Of a DNA stretch of 50,635 nt, positions 9,976 to 20,006 are shown one piece after another. The notes below the pieces were generated by a model. That model searched no databases. It saw only the letters and a program-made list of their open reading frames with translations, and was not told where the DNA came from. The number at the start of each line of letters is the position of its first letter. Within the stretch, counting starts at the first letter, position 1. This DNA comes from Clostridia bacterium (lineage in GTDB: Bacteria > Bacillota > Clostridia > TANB77 > CAG-508), in the NCBI GenBank assembly GCA_017477355.1, contig JAFUWA010000012.1, forward strand, positions 1 through 50,635. The letters run 5' to 3'. A program made the position numbers and the translations under genes.

Positions 9976-9977
9976 TT

Positions 9978-10146
9978 TTATTTTCTTATTATCTTTAAAA
10001 CTTTTTCTCTTGGAATCATCACTACATGTCCGGCAACCTTGACATTTCAATTTAAAATCAAGACCAACTCTTACAATTTCCCATTCACAACTTCCGCAAG
10101 GATGTGATTTTTTTGTTTTTACAATATCTCCAATTTTATATTCCAT
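9978..10146 (-). CDS. DUF951 family protein, +1 recoding at one CGG
   Basis: The first 38 residues (MEYKIGDIVKTKKSHPCGSC...) are typical of the DUF951 family, a short protein conserved in Bacillota. In the zero frame, CGG 10030-10032 would be Arg and the rest would be an unrelated Lys-rich tail ending at 9949. With one skipped base the sequence continues CQGCGHVVMIPREKVLKIIRK and stops at 9978-9980. This is the conserved DUF951 ending, with its CxGCG and VMxPR signatures. The product is 55 residues. The recoded stop falls just before the repeat, whereas the zero-frame reading would run into it. It lies 4 bp downstream of gltX. Confidence 0.9.
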
Positions 10147-10150
10147 ATTT

Positions 10151-11794
10151 TTAAATCTCTTTTTCTAATTTTTCAATTCTTTTGTTAATTGACTCTTTTC
10201 CTAATACTTTTAAGATTTCACATAAATCTGGAGTATTGCATCTTCCAGTTATTGCAACTCTAATTACTGTACTGATATCACCAACATGTCCTGGATAACT
10301 CTCAGGATTTGCTTTAAATTCTTTTACTTCTCTTGCAAATCCTTTACTTTCAGCCAAATCTTTCATTTTGCTAAACCATGTTTCTTTATCATCTGATTCA
10401 TCATAATATTTCTCAAAATATGTTTTTACAATATCTTTAATTAATTCTTTATCAGTTATTTTTTGCCACTCATACTCTACTGGAATTGGCATAAATTTTT
10501 CATCATACATATAAGAAATAATATATTTTACATCAGACCATTTACTAATGTCTTTACGAGGTTTTACGTTTCCTCTTTCAATTCCTAGAACTTTTAAAGA
10601 GTATTCTTTATCATCTAACATTTCTTTTAATTCTGAATCAAATTTTTCAGCCCATGTATAAGTAAAATCATAAACTTCTTGTGCGTTAAATCTAGAAATA
10701 ACCCCTTTAGAAACATCTAATAATTTTACCATATCAAATAAAGCGCCACTAACTCCCATTTTCTTAATGTCAAATTCAAAATCCTTCATCATGTCTTTGT
10801 CTGGATTTTGTTTTCTCCACATTTCAAAATTAGAATTTGCAATATTCATTAAGTATTCTTTTAAAGATTCCTTTGGAATACCTTCTTCTGTATAATAACT
10901 TACAGCAGCTTCAGGATCTTTTCTTTTACTTAATTTTCTTCTAGAGCCATCTTCAGCTTTTTCTAAAGGTGCAGTGTGAGCATATTTTGGTGTTTTAAAT
11001 CCCATACAATAGAACAATTGTAAATGAAGTGGAATACTTGCAATCCATTCATCACTACGAGTTACCAAAGTTGTTCCCATTAAGTGATCATCTACAACAT
11101 GTGCAAAATGATATGTTGGAAGTCCATCAGATTTAATAATAACAATATCTTGATCATTTTCTGGCATATCAATATTTCCTTTGATAACGTCTTTATGTTT
11201 GATTTTTTTATCTGGATTTCCAGGTGATTTAAATCTTACAATATAAGGCTCACCTGCTTTAATTTTTTCAGCAGCCATATCAATTGGCATATTTCTGCAC
11301 TTTGCCCATTTTCCATAATATCCTGTTCTTTCTTGTGCTTTTGTTTGATTTTCACGAATTTGCTCTAATTCTTCTGGCGTACAAAAACAAGGATATGCAA
11401 TTCCATCTTCAATCATTTTTTTAGCATATGATTGATAAATATCCATTCTCTCACTTTGTACATAAGGACCATAATTTCCTTTTCCTACTGTTTCATCTGG
11501 ATATAAATCATAATCTTTATATGCTCCTAAAATTTCTTCTACACCATTTTCAATTTTTCTTTTTTGATCTGTATCTTCAATTCTAACAAAGAATACTCCA
11601 CCTGTTTGCTCTGCAATTTTCTTAGCAATTAGCCCTTGGAAAATTCCTCCAACATGGATAAAACCTGTTGGACTAGGAGCAACTCTCACAACTTGAGCTC
11701 CTTCTGGTAAGTTTCTTACCGGATATAATTTTTCATAATAATCTGCTCCCTTAACATTAGGGAAAATTAAATCAGCTAATTCTTTACTATTCAT
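10151..11794 (-). CDS. gltX: Glutamyl-tRNA synthetase
   Basis: This enzyme charges tRNA-Glu, and in organisms with the amidotransferase route also tRNA-Gln. It has 547 residues, somewhat longer than the usual 480-500. The class I signatures are present: APSPTGFIHVGG (HIGH motif) near residue 38 and KLSKRKDPEA (KMSKS motif) near residue 290. A four-Cys zinc site is not evident. The C-terminal half is the helical anticodon-binding region. No T-box is seen; a SigA promoter lies at 11859-11887 inside the end of the upstream gene. It precedes the DUF951 gene by 4 bp, so the two are probably co-transcribed. Confidence 0.95.
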   Translation of the reverse strand: MNSKELADLIFPNVKGADYYEKLYPVRNLPEGAQVVRVAPSPTGFIHVGGIFQGLIAKKIAEQTGGVFFVRIEDTDQKRKIENGVEEILGAYKDYDLYPDETVGKGNYGPYVQSERMDIYQSYAKKMIEDGIAYPCFCTPEELEQIRENQTKAQERTGYYGKWAKCRNMPIDMAAEKIKAGEPYIVRFKSPGNPDKKIKHKDVIKGNIDMPENDQDIVIIKSDGLPTYHFAHVVDDHLMGTTLVTRSDEWIASIPLHLQLFYCMGFKTPKYAHTAPLEKAEDGSRRKLSKRKDPEAAVSYYTEEGIPKESLKEYLMNIANSNFEMWRKQNPDKDMMKDFEFDIKKMGVSGALFDMVKLLDVSKGVISRFNAQEVYDFTYTWAEKFDSELKEMLDDKEYSLKVLGIERGNVKPRKDISKWSDVKYIISYMYDEKFMPIPVEYEWQKITDKELIKDIVKTYFEKYYDESDDKETWFSKMKDLAESKGFAREVKEFKANPESYPGHVGDISTVIRVAITGRCNTPDLCEILKVLGKESINKRIEKLEKEI

Positions 11795-11858
11795 AAAAAC
11801 TCTTCTTTCCTTTTTGAGAAACCAGAAAACTCGTTTCTAATTTTTAAATTATTTATAG

Positions 11859-11887
11859 ATTATATAACATTTTTATAGTTATTTCAA
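11859..11887 (-). promoter_or_regulatory. SigA-type promoter of gltX
   Basis: TTGAAA (plus 11882-11887), a 17-base spacer and TATAAT (11859-11864) lie on the minus strand, overlapping the stop region of the 952-residue gene. This gives gltX its own start independent of the upstream genes. Confidence 0.7.
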
Positions 11888-14738
11888 TAGATTTTCGCTT
11901 TCTTTTGTTTCTATATACCCGCTTTCTTGGGTTTTATGCTCATCTAACCTTGCTATTTCTATTAATTCTCTCTTTGCTTGTGCTCTTTGTGCATCAGTTG
12001 TAGAATAAAATGCTTCAAACATTAATGGAATTGCAGGAGAAGTACTTGGATTATCATCCGAACTTTGAGAAGGCTCCTCACCTGCTTTTTTCTTTTCATC
12101 ACATGATTGCTGTCTTGCTTCATTTAATAATTCTATTAATGGTTTTTGACTTTCTCTATCTTTCCTTCTTAGTGATTTTCTAAACACTTTTTCTGCTAAT
12201 GTAATTTTTTCTTTTTTCTCTATTGCTTCTAATCTTTCGTTTAGTTTATCAATTATTGGATATATTTTTTGTCGTTCTTCTGATGATAATTGCTCCATCT
12301 TTTTTAGTAATGTAGTAAACATATGCATATAAATCAACGATATTGCAGGTGTACTTGCACTTCTTTGTATATCATAATTTAAAAGGAACTCCAAATCGCT
12401 TTCAAAGTTTTCAAACTTAAATACGCTTCCTTTTCTAATTAATGCAACATATATAGCTCTTTTAGGTTTTGAGTCTTCACTATCTATTGTTTCTACTAAA
12501 TCTTGTAATGATTTTTGACTGCCATCAGGATTATATTCCATCTGAAGCATTGGATATTCTTTTAAGTATTCAGGGTGCTGTCTTATGATTTCATCAAAAA
12601 TGATTGAAACATCTTCTTTAGGTTTGCTTGGATTAAATACATTAATCTTTCTGCGTCCATCAATAAATTCTTGTTCTTTTTCATCAGGTTCAAATCCAAG
12701 TTTTCTATTAACTAATCTCTGCAATGATTGAATTCTTAAATTTTTAGGTAATCTATCAATAAACTGTCCTAATTTTTCTCTCGCCTTTTGCCTAGCCTCT
12801 ATTTCAATAAAAATATCTTCATAATTTTCAGAATAATACTCTTCCTTTTCTGCTCTTAATATTTTTTCTTTTATCATTAAATATTTATTAAAACTATTTA
12901 TATTAGAAGATCTAATATCAAAATCCTGATTTGCATGCGTATTTTCATGAAAGATTGTTTCAAATATATCTATATCTTTAGAATACAATAAACTTTCTAT
13001 TTGACTTTGTTTAAACATGATATATTTTTCTTGAGAAATATGTACTCCTAATGTATATTCTGTTGATAGAGTATGTCTTGTAAAATAACAATATTGTTCT
13101 TGTAATTTATAAGGCAAATCAAAACTTGCATAATCTTCTATTATTCTTTCTACAAATCCTTGATATTTTTCAGGATTTTTTGAAATACAAGAATTTGGGT
13201 CTAAAATTTGTATGATAATAAAATCAAGAATCTTCTTATCTTTAATTCTATAATTGGATAACTTTAAAGATTGCATATGTCCGTAATAATTCATCAAACT
13301 CTGTTTCATCCATCGAAGAATTATGTTCATCCATAAAATGATATATATATTCTATTTCATCTGCTGGATTAATAGCTGAAATATTTAAACAAGAATCAAG
13401 TAACATTTCAATATTGCCTGCCAGAACTCTGTCTAGCCTATCAGTTTTTAATAATTGCAAAATATCACATATATATTGTTCATTAAATAAATTAAAGTCT
13501 GGTTTATTAATTACTTCATTAATATAGTCAAGAATAAAGCCAACAATTTCATCATTTACTGATTGACTATTTAAAGACATATTAATAAATTTTTCTATAT
13601 ATTCTTTTGTTGAAACAAGAGATGTAAAATCAAAATCTGAACTTTGTGCTTTCCTATTATTAATATAGCTTTCATATTCAGGCATATAATATAATTGAGA
13701 ATCAATTGTAGAAATGCAACTCCAATCAGCTTCATCCAAACTCTTTTTGCTTAATAAGATAGGAATTAAAGCTTGTATATCAGGACAGCAAGAGTTGAAG
13801 AAATCATTATCTTCTTGTGAAATAAATCTAAAATCTTTAGCTCTTTTCACGAAAGAAATCAATGCATAAAACTTAACTTTATCGTCTTGACTCATATGAT
13901 CCAATTGATCTATCGATTTGGAATAAAAATTTTCAAAATATTTTTTTAATACTTTTTTCTCTCTCTCATCTAGAGCTATATTATGCTCTCTTGTATTACT
14001 AAAAATAGAGATTATTTCATCATTTATTGCTGATAATTCTTCAAGTGATAAATCATCAGTTGACTTGCTATTAATTAATAACCAATATGTCTTTAATTGA
14101 GATTGTCCTTCTGGAAATGTTTTTAAAAAAATATCATTTTCAAAATCTATTTCCATTCCAGAATCCACTAACTTGTCAATATAATTTTTTCCAAACTCAA
14201 TAATTTCTTCTTTTGTATTTTTTTGGAAGTCATCGGAATCATCATACATTTTCCAAAATTGCATTAATTGTTCTGAATATGCAATAAATGATTTAGATTT
14301 GACAAATTCATCATATGCCATATTGGACATAATAATCTCTAAAAATTTAACTCCATATCCTGGAAGTTCAAGCTTTCTATAATAATATGCCAAAAAACTA
14401 TCTAAATCTCCAATAGAAATTACATTCAATAACTCCGGTATGTTGTTTTCTAAGTTATCAATACATCCATAATAAATACTTTTCCAAGCATTTATTGTCT
14501 CGTCTGAAAACTCTTTTTTACTCCCCAAAACTTTTATTAGTGTATTCATTAGCACTCTTAATCGAGGATTAATTATTATATATTTACTTATACTTACATA
14601 ATCATTGTTTATTGCATCAAAAAAAGATTCTATTAAAAAAATATCATCTTCATCAAGATGCTTCTTTCTTGATATAGTTGAAACTTCCATCGCAAGTGCT
14701 CGAAAATTTTCTATATCATTCAATAATTCTTCATCCAT
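11879..14738 (-). CDS. 952-residue protein with HExxH motif, +1 recoding at one CGG
   Basis: Two long reading frames overlap by 83 bp and are joined at CGG 13281-13283. The zero frame reads ELLRTYAIFKVIQL and stops. The +1 frame reads ELLGHMQSLKLSNYRIKDKK and continues for 466 more residues, and the corrected length is exactly 953 codons. Residues 1-485 are helical and acidic. The second half holds HENTH (about residues 597-601), a zincin-type HExxH motif, in the context FETIFHENTHANQDF. The end is Ser/Pro-rich and disordered. There is no signal peptide, so the protein is probably cytoplasmic. The family is unknown and peptidase activity is only inferred. The start lies 6 bp after the 111-residue gene. 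Confidence 0.8.
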
Positions 14739-14744
14739 ATATAA

Positions 14745-15080
14745 CTATTCTCTTTCGTTACTATTTTCTTTATTAGATAAAAATTGATTTAATGAATCAT
14801 TTATTTCATCTTGTGAATCCTCTCTAGTTCTTAACATTTCCTTATAATAATTATCTATATTAGTTGTTTTTTTGGAATTATCTAATAACTCATATAATCG
14901 CGTTATTTTTTCTTCTGGGAAATCATCTTCAAAAGATCTGCCTGTTTCATCTTTATAGGCTGCTTTAATTCTCTCTAGCAAGCTACGTGCTTCTTGATTT
15001 TGCCCCTTTCTTAAATAATCTCTGAAATCGTCTAGCATTTTTATAAATTCACTTAAATCTTTGTTTCTATTAGTATCCAT
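14745..15080 (-). CDS. Small charged helical protein (111 aa)
   Basis: This soluble protein is rich in Asp, Glu, Lys and Arg (MDTNRNKDLSEFIKMLDDF) and probably helical; I recognise no family. The AAGGAG ribosome site is far from the ATG, but the bases between form a hairpin (AGATATA with TATATCT) that would bring it to a normal distance. It sits between the 135-residue gene and the HExxH gene in one transcription unit, so the three products may act together. Confidence 0.6.
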   Translation of the reverse strand: MDTNRNKDLSEFIKMLDDFRDYLRKGQNQEARSLLERIKAAYKDETGRSFEDDFPEEKITRLYELLDNSKKTTNIDNYYKEMLRTREDSQDEINDSLNQFLSNKENSNERE

Positions 15081-15121
15081 ATATTATTTAGATATAAAAA
15101 TATATCTTTCTCCTTCTTTTA

Positions 15122-15529
15122 TTATTTGATAAAAAATTCCTTAATCTTACTGAAAAAATGTTTTATCTTATCCATAAATGTATAACTTGGTAACAACCTC
15201 AAGGCTTCTTGTTGATTCTCAAAAGTCTTTTGATTATCATCCATCACAAATTTATTTTCTTCGATTTCTTGAATTATTTTCTTCTTCTTTTCATCTGAAA
15301 TATCTAACTTTGTATTTAAAAAATACTTTTCATAAATAATTCCAAGAAAAATTTTAGTATCTTCTTGTAACGAATCTACCGTATCCGGAAGCCTTATGAT
15401 ACCAGTATGATACAATGAATCTCTATTATTTTTTATAAATTCTTTTAACTTAATTGGTATTTGATTTTGATATTTATAATCCATCAAAGTTATAATATCA
15501 TATACCTCTGTTAATGCTCTTGAATTCAT
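15122..15529 (-). CDS. Small hypothetical protein, paralogue of the one at 32098-32430
   Basis: The protein has 135 residues. Its N-terminal region (EVYDIITLMDYKYQNQIP and FIKNNRDSLY) aligns with EVYEFINLLDREYIDKIP and FFRENRDKTY in the protein at 32098-32430, so they are paralogues. A basic amphipathic C-terminal helix (KIKHFFSKIKEFFIK) may touch the membrane. Both copies sit upstream of larger proteins with hydrolase-like motifs (HExxH here, transglutaminase-like there), which hints at a shared context. The function is unknown. Confidence 0.65.
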   Translation of the reverse strand: MNSRALTEVYDIITLMDYKYQNQIPIKLKEFIKNNRDSLYHTGIIRLPDTVDSLQEDTKIFLGIIYEKYFLNTKLDISDEKKKKIIQEIEENKFVMDDNQKTFENQQEALRLLPSYTFMDKIKHFFSKIKEFFIK

Positions 15530-15549
15530 CTTTTCTCCTTAGCGACAAA

Positions 15550-16229
15550 TTAATCTAATATTTTCCAACTGCCGTTCGTGTTTTGGCTCTAATTCAAAAG
15601 TAAGCAACTCTTTTGTAGTAGGATGAGTAAAACTTAAATAATACGCCCAAAGAGCAAGTTGCTTTCCTCTACCTCTTGTTCCATACTTTTGATCTCCCGA
15701 AAGAGAATGCCCTCTAGAAGCAAATTGTACTCTAATCTGATGATGACGCCCTGTGTGTAAATCAACACTTACAACACTCATATTGATTTCTTCATTAAAC
15801 TTGATAACTTCATAATCAAGACTTGCTAATTTTGCATTTTTCTCATTTGGTTTTGCAATTCGACTCGTATTTGTTTTTTCATTTTTGTACAAGTAGTCCT
15901 CAAAATGTCCCTTATTCGCCTCCATCTTTCCATCCACAATTGCTAAATATTTTTTATGAAACGTATTCTCTCGAATTTGTTCAGAAAGCCTTGAAGCCGC
16001 TTTTGAGGTTTTTGCAAAAACCATTATTCCACCGGGTAGGTCTGTCTAATCTATGGACTAAGCCAAGGTATGCTTCTCCTGGTTTATGATATTTTTCTTT
16101 CAAATAATCTTTAATCATTGTTAGCATATCTAAATCACCAGTCTTGTCTGCCTGAGACGGAATATTAACTGGCTTTTCTACAACAATAATGTGATTATCT
16201 TCATAAATTACTTTTAACATATATTTCAC
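15550..16229 (-). CDS. RluA-family pseudouridine synthase, two +1 recoding sites
   Basis: This enzyme converts uridine to pseudouridine in structured RNA, probably rRNA. The catalytic signature is LVHRLDRPTGGIMVFAKTSK, reached only by skipping a base at CGG 16032-16034 (Gly66); the zero frame gives RPTRWNNGF and stops. The catalytic Asp is in HRLDR. Other family marks are RHHQIRVQFASRGHSLSGDQ and YGTRG. A second in-frame CGG (15572-15574) would give an Arg and the ending QLENIRLICR. Skipping a base gives HEGSWKILD and a stop at 15550-15552, which resembles the Trp-containing ends of this subfamily. With both steps the product is 225 residues. Confidence 0.88.
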
Positions 16230-16296
16230 CTATAAACTTATTAAATAAAGATGCCTCGTAGAATGTAATATCCAACTAAATAATATGCATAAACTT

Positions 16297-17194
16297 TTAT
16301 TTCTCCCATCTCGCATATATTCCACAAGGTAATACCAATTTTGAATCCCTCATTGGAATTCCAATTTCTCCTGATGAGAATTTTCCTTTTGAAATTTCCT
16401 CTTTCAGTTTTTTATCAATTTCTTGACTTCGAACTAATTCCAAATATAACATATTTTCTAAAACTTTACTTGATATTCCAGTTGTATAAGAATTGATTAA
16501 GAAAAACAATGGATTTTCTGATAAAACTTTACTACATAAATTAACTAAGTCAGCTATATTATTTTCAAACTGCCAAACTTCTCCGTTTTTTCCCCTTCCA
16601 TATGAAGGAGGATCCATAATGATGGCATCATATTTGTTTCCGCGTCGTATTTCTCTTAGTACAAATTTTGTTACATCATCAATCATAAATCGAACTGGTT
16701 TATCTGAAAGTCCAGAAGATGCAATATTTTCCTTTGCCCAAGCTACCATTCCTTTTGAACTATCAATATGTACCACTTGAGCTCCCGCATAAGCACATGC
16801 AACTGTTGCTCCACCTGTATAAGCAAATAAATTTAGTACTTTAATTTCTCTTCCCGCTTTTTGAATTTTATCAATCATCCAATCCCAATTGACTGCTTGT
16901 TCTGGGAAAAGTCCTGTATGTTTAAATCCCATTGGTTTAATATTGAATGTTAAGTTTTTGTACTTAATTTGCCAATTTTCTGGAAGTCTTTTTTGATATT
17001 TCCAACCTCCACCACCATTTGAGCTTCTGTTATAACGAGCGTCAAAATTCTTCCATTTATTAGGAAAAGTCTTCTCCTTCCAAATAATTTGGGGATCTGG
17101 TCTAATTAAAATAATATTTCCCCAACGCTCTAATTTTTCTCCGCTCAGCCATATCTAATATTTCATAATCATTCCAATTATTTGCAAGTTCCAT
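16297..17194 (-). CDS. Class I SAM-dependent methyltransferase (RlmI/RlmK-like), +1 recoding at one CGG
   Basis: The first 17 codons (MELANNWNDYEILDMAE) run into CGG 17141-17143 and would soon stop. Skipping one base gives GEKLERWGNIILIRPDPQ and an uninterrupted frame to 16297, in total 298 residues. GEKLERWG is the conserved opening of this family. Further motifs are the SAM-binding motif I (VLNLFAYTGGATVACA), the acidic motif II (VVHIDSSK) and motif IV (IIMDPPSYGRG). The substrate is probably a 23S rRNA base, inferred from the family. The ribosome site is weak. It lies between the pseudouridine synthase and a membrane protein. Confidence 0.88.
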
Positions 17195-17233
17195 TCTTAT
17201 AGCTCACTTTCATATAGATTTTAAAGCAAATTT

Positions 17234-17260
17234 GGGAAAAGTGGTACAACCCCTTTTCCC
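17234..17260 (-). terminator. Possible terminator after the 199-residue gene
   Basis: GGGAAAAG (17234-17241) pairs with CTTTTCCC (17253-17260) around an 11-base loop, just after the stop of the gene at 17270. The following minus-strand T-run is interrupted, so termination may be weak. Confidence 0.45.
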
Positions 17261-17269
17261 TCGTCTTTT

Positions 17270-17869
17270 CTATTTTTTTGTTATTACAATTTCGTTTACA
17301 TATGTCATAATTCCAGCATATTTAAAAGAAACATCATACATTCCACTTGTTACGCTATCTTTCATTGCTTGAATCGCATTTTGGTATGTTGTTACGTCAC
17401 CCTCATAATCAACTGTATTGTTTCCACCAAATCCAACTGCCGTTACACTAGTTCTTGCATAAAAATTTCCTTTTGAATTTTCAATTAAATGGTCTAATAC
17501 ATTTTGAATAGCTCCATCATATTGCTCTCCTTCATACATTAAAAACCATTCATCAAAATTAGCACTATTGTAATCATATTCAGAATCACCTTTGTATCCA
17601 CTAACAGTAGCATTTCCTATTGCCTTTGCTCCATTAACAACCTTTTGTCCTAAAGAACCATTTCCTGAAGCGTTTCCATTTCCAGAAGTTGTATCTGTAG
17701 TAGAACTTGAACCATATACTCTTTCTTCTCTATCTTTGGCTCTTTTAGAACCATTATAATCTTTATCTAACACAAAGATTCTAAGTGCTAATATCAAAAG
17801 GCCAATTAATAAAATTACTAAAATCCATTTTACCCATTTCCATAGATCTTTCAATATGTTCATTATCAT
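17270..17869 (-). CDS. Single-pass membrane protein of unknown function (199 aa)
   Basis: The N-terminus has an aromatic stretch and one membrane helix (WILVILLIGLLILALRIFVL, about residues 15-34). A basic segment, a Ser/Thr/Gly-rich linker (GSSSTTDTTSGNGNASGNG) and a small extracellular domain of about 90 residues follow. That domain ends in a beta strand, IMTYVNEIVITKK. An AAAGGAG site precedes the start. It lies 18 bp downstream of the RNase J gene, so the two are probably co-transcribed. I do not recognise the family. Confidence 0.65.
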   Translation of the reverse strand: MIMNILKDLWKWVKWILVILLIGLLILALRIFVLDKDYNGSKRAKDREERVYGSSSTTDTTSGNGNASGNGSLGQKVVNGAKAIGNATVSGYKGDSEYDYNSANFDEWFLMYEGEQYDGAIQNVLDHLIENSKGNFYARTSVTAVGFGGNNTVDYEGDVTTYQNAIQAMKDSVTSGMYDVSFKYAGIMTYVNEIVITKK

Positions 17870-17887
17870 AACAAAAATCTCCTTTTA

Positions 17888-19747
17888 TTATACTTCCATG
17901 ATAATTGGTAAGATCATTGGGTTTCTTTTTGTTTTTTGATAAATAAATTCTCGTAAATTTTCTTTGATAATATTTTTAATGCTTGCCCAATCTCTTATTT
18001 CACCTTTTGTACAATCTGCTACTAAATCTGTTAACATTTGTTTTACTTCATCCATTAAATTTTCAGATTCACGAACATAAACAAATCCTCTAGAAATAAC
18101 ATCTGGTCCAGCAACTACTTCTCCAGAGCCAGAATCCATTGTTAAAACAATAATAATTAATCCATCTGAAGATAAATGTTGACGATCTCTTAAAACAATA
18201 TTTCCAACATCTCCAACACCTAAGCCATCTACCATTACTTTTCCAACTGTTACATTTCCAGTAAATTTTGCTTCATCTTGATTTAATTCCAATACTTTAC
18301 CATTTTGCATGATAAATGTATTACTGTTATTATATCCTAATTGCTTTGCAGTTTCAATATGTGCAATTAAATGTCTGTATTCTCCATGAACTGGTATAAA
18401 ATATTTTGGTTTTGCAAGTGCTATCATTAATTTTTGCTCTTCTTGACAAGCATGTCCTGATACGTGAACATCCATTAAAGAGCTATATATAACTTCCACA
18501 CCAATTTTCATCATATCATCAATTACTTTACCGATAAACTTCTCATTTCCTGGAATTGGAGTTGCAGAAATAATAACCAAATCATTTTGAGATAAAGTTA
18601 CCTTTTTGTGTTCTCCATTTGCCATTCTCGTTAAAGCACTCATTGGCTCTCCCTGGCTTCCAGTAGTAATAATAACTAATTGTTCGTCTGTATAATTTGA
18701 AATCATATCAATATCAATAAATATATTACTTGGTGCCTTAATATATCCAAGTTTTACAGCAGTTTCAATCATATTAACCATACTTCTGCCGCAAATTGCA
18801 ATTTTTCTTTTCGTTTGTACGGCACAATTAACAATTTGCTGAACCCTATGCACATTTGATGCAAATGTTGCGACAATAATTCTTTTCTTTGTATCAAATA
18901 ATTGATCAAGTACACCACCGATTGATTTTTCAGACATTGTAAATCCTTTTCTTTCAGCATTAGTACTATCTGATAGAAGTGCTAAAACGCCTTTATTTCC
19001 GAGTTCTGCAATTCTTCCTAAATCAATAATTCCTCCATCAATTGGAGTATAGTCAATTTTAAAATCTCCTGTATGGATTACTGTTCCTACTGGTGTATGA
19101 ATTGCAAGCGCAACAGAATCTGGAATACTGTGATTACTTCTAATAAACTCCACTTTCATTTTTCCAAGTACGATTGTTTGACCTGGTACTACTATTTTCA
19201 TTGTAGTTGAATTTACTAAATTATGCTCTTCTAACTTATTTTCAATTAGTCCACAAGTTAATTTTGTTGCATAAATTGGAACATTAATTTGTTTCAAGAA
19301 ATATGGAATTGAACCAATATGATCTTCATGACCATGGGTAATTACCAATCCTTTAATCTTATCTCTATTTTTTTCTAAATAAGTAAAGTCTGGAATTACA
19401 AGATCAATTCCTAGCATCTCGTCTTCTGGAAATGCAACACCGCAATCTACAATAATGATTTCATCATCGTATTCAAATACTGTCATATTCTTTCCAATTT
19501 CTTCAATACCACCAATTGGAATAATTTTTAAATTTTCTTTACTTGTTTTCTTGAAAATACTTTCTTGTATTTTTTTATCATTATAATTTTTCTTAATTCT
19601 CGTTTCTTGTTTTTTCACTACAGTCAACGCTTTAGCTTCCACATTTACCATTGCAAGATTTTTTTCTTGGTTTGGCTTTCTTCTAGCTTTTGACTTGCGC
19701 GAAAAAGCACCTGCTTGTGAATCAGGCTTTTTGTTTTCATTCTTCAT
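17888..19747 (-). CDS. rnj: Ribonuclease J
   Basis: This is a metallo-beta-lactamase/beta-CASP ribonuclease that degrades and matures mRNA and rRNA (5'-to-3' exonuclease and endonuclease). It has 619 residues, longer than the typical 555 because of a Lys/Arg-rich N-terminal extension of about 70 residues. Core motifs are ITHGHEDHIGSIPYF (zinc ligands, near residue 140), HSIPDSVALAIHTPVGTVIHTGDFK, LLSDSTNA, and the beta-CASP motifs ending in DVHVSGHACQEE and PVHGEYRHL. The C-terminal dimer domain follows. A perfect SigA promoter (19921-19949) lies about 175 bp upstream. Confidence 0.95.
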   Translation of the reverse strand: MKNENKKPDSQAGAFSRKSKARRKPNQEKNLAMVNVEAKALTVVKKQETRIKKNYNDKKIQESIFKKTSKENLKIIPIGGIEEIGKNMTVFEYDDEIIIVDCGVAFPEDEMLGIDLVIPDFTYLEKNRDKIKGLVITHGHEDHIGSIPYFLKQINVPIYATKLTCGLIENKLEEHNLVNSTTMKIVVPGQTIVLGKMKVEFIRSNHSIPDSVALAIHTPVGTVIHTGDFKIDYTPIDGGIIDLGRIAELGNKGVLALLSDSTNAERKGFTMSEKSIGGVLDQLFDTKKRIIVATFASNVHRVQQIVNCAVQTKRKIAICGRSMVNMIETAVKLGYIKAPSNIFIDIDMISNYTDEQLVIITTGSQGEPMSALTRMANGEHKKVTLSQNDLVIISATPIPGNEKFIGKVIDDMMKIGVEVIYSSLMDVHVSGHACQEEQKLMIALAKPKYFIPVHGEYRHLIAHIETAKQLGYNNSNTFIMQNGKVLELNQDEAKFTGNVTVGKVMVDGLGVGDVGNIVLRDRQHLSSDGLIIIVLTMDSGSGEVVAGPDVISRGFVYVRESENLMDEVKQMLTDLVADCTKGEIRDWASIKNIIKENLREFIYQKTKRNPMILPIIMEV

Positions 19748-19920
19748 ATTTAATTATCTCCTTAATCTCTCTTTAAATCTTCTCTTTTAAATCAACGCTA
19801 TTGCCAAAATATTCCGTACTAATTCAAATGGCATAACAAAAAATAAATAAATTCTCTTGGGTTTTAGAGAATTTCAAATTTAATATTTAAAATGATTTCC
19901 GAACAATTTAAACTATTAAA

Positions 19921-19949
19921 ATTATACAATAAAAAAGGATTCTTGTCAA
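19921..19949 (-). promoter_or_regulatory. Consensus SigA promoter of the RNase J gene
   Basis: On the minus strand TTGACA (plus 19944-19949), 17 bases and TATAAT (19921-19926) match the consensus exactly. The transcript would have a 5' leader of about 165 bases. The stretch 19748-19920 shows no gene and no convincing riboswitch. Confidence 0.75.
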
Positions 19950-19974
19950 CTTCGAATTATGTCAATTAATAGAA

Positions 19975-20006
19975 AAAGGAAAACGAATTTTATCTCATTT
20001 TCCTTT
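19975..20006 (-). terminator. Terminator of the polysaccharide operon
   Basis: AAAGGAAAA (19975-19983) pairs with TTTTCCTTT (19998-20006) directly at the cpsB stop codon, followed on the minus strand by TTTTTC. It closes the unit running from 24319 down to 20005. Confidence 0.7.
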
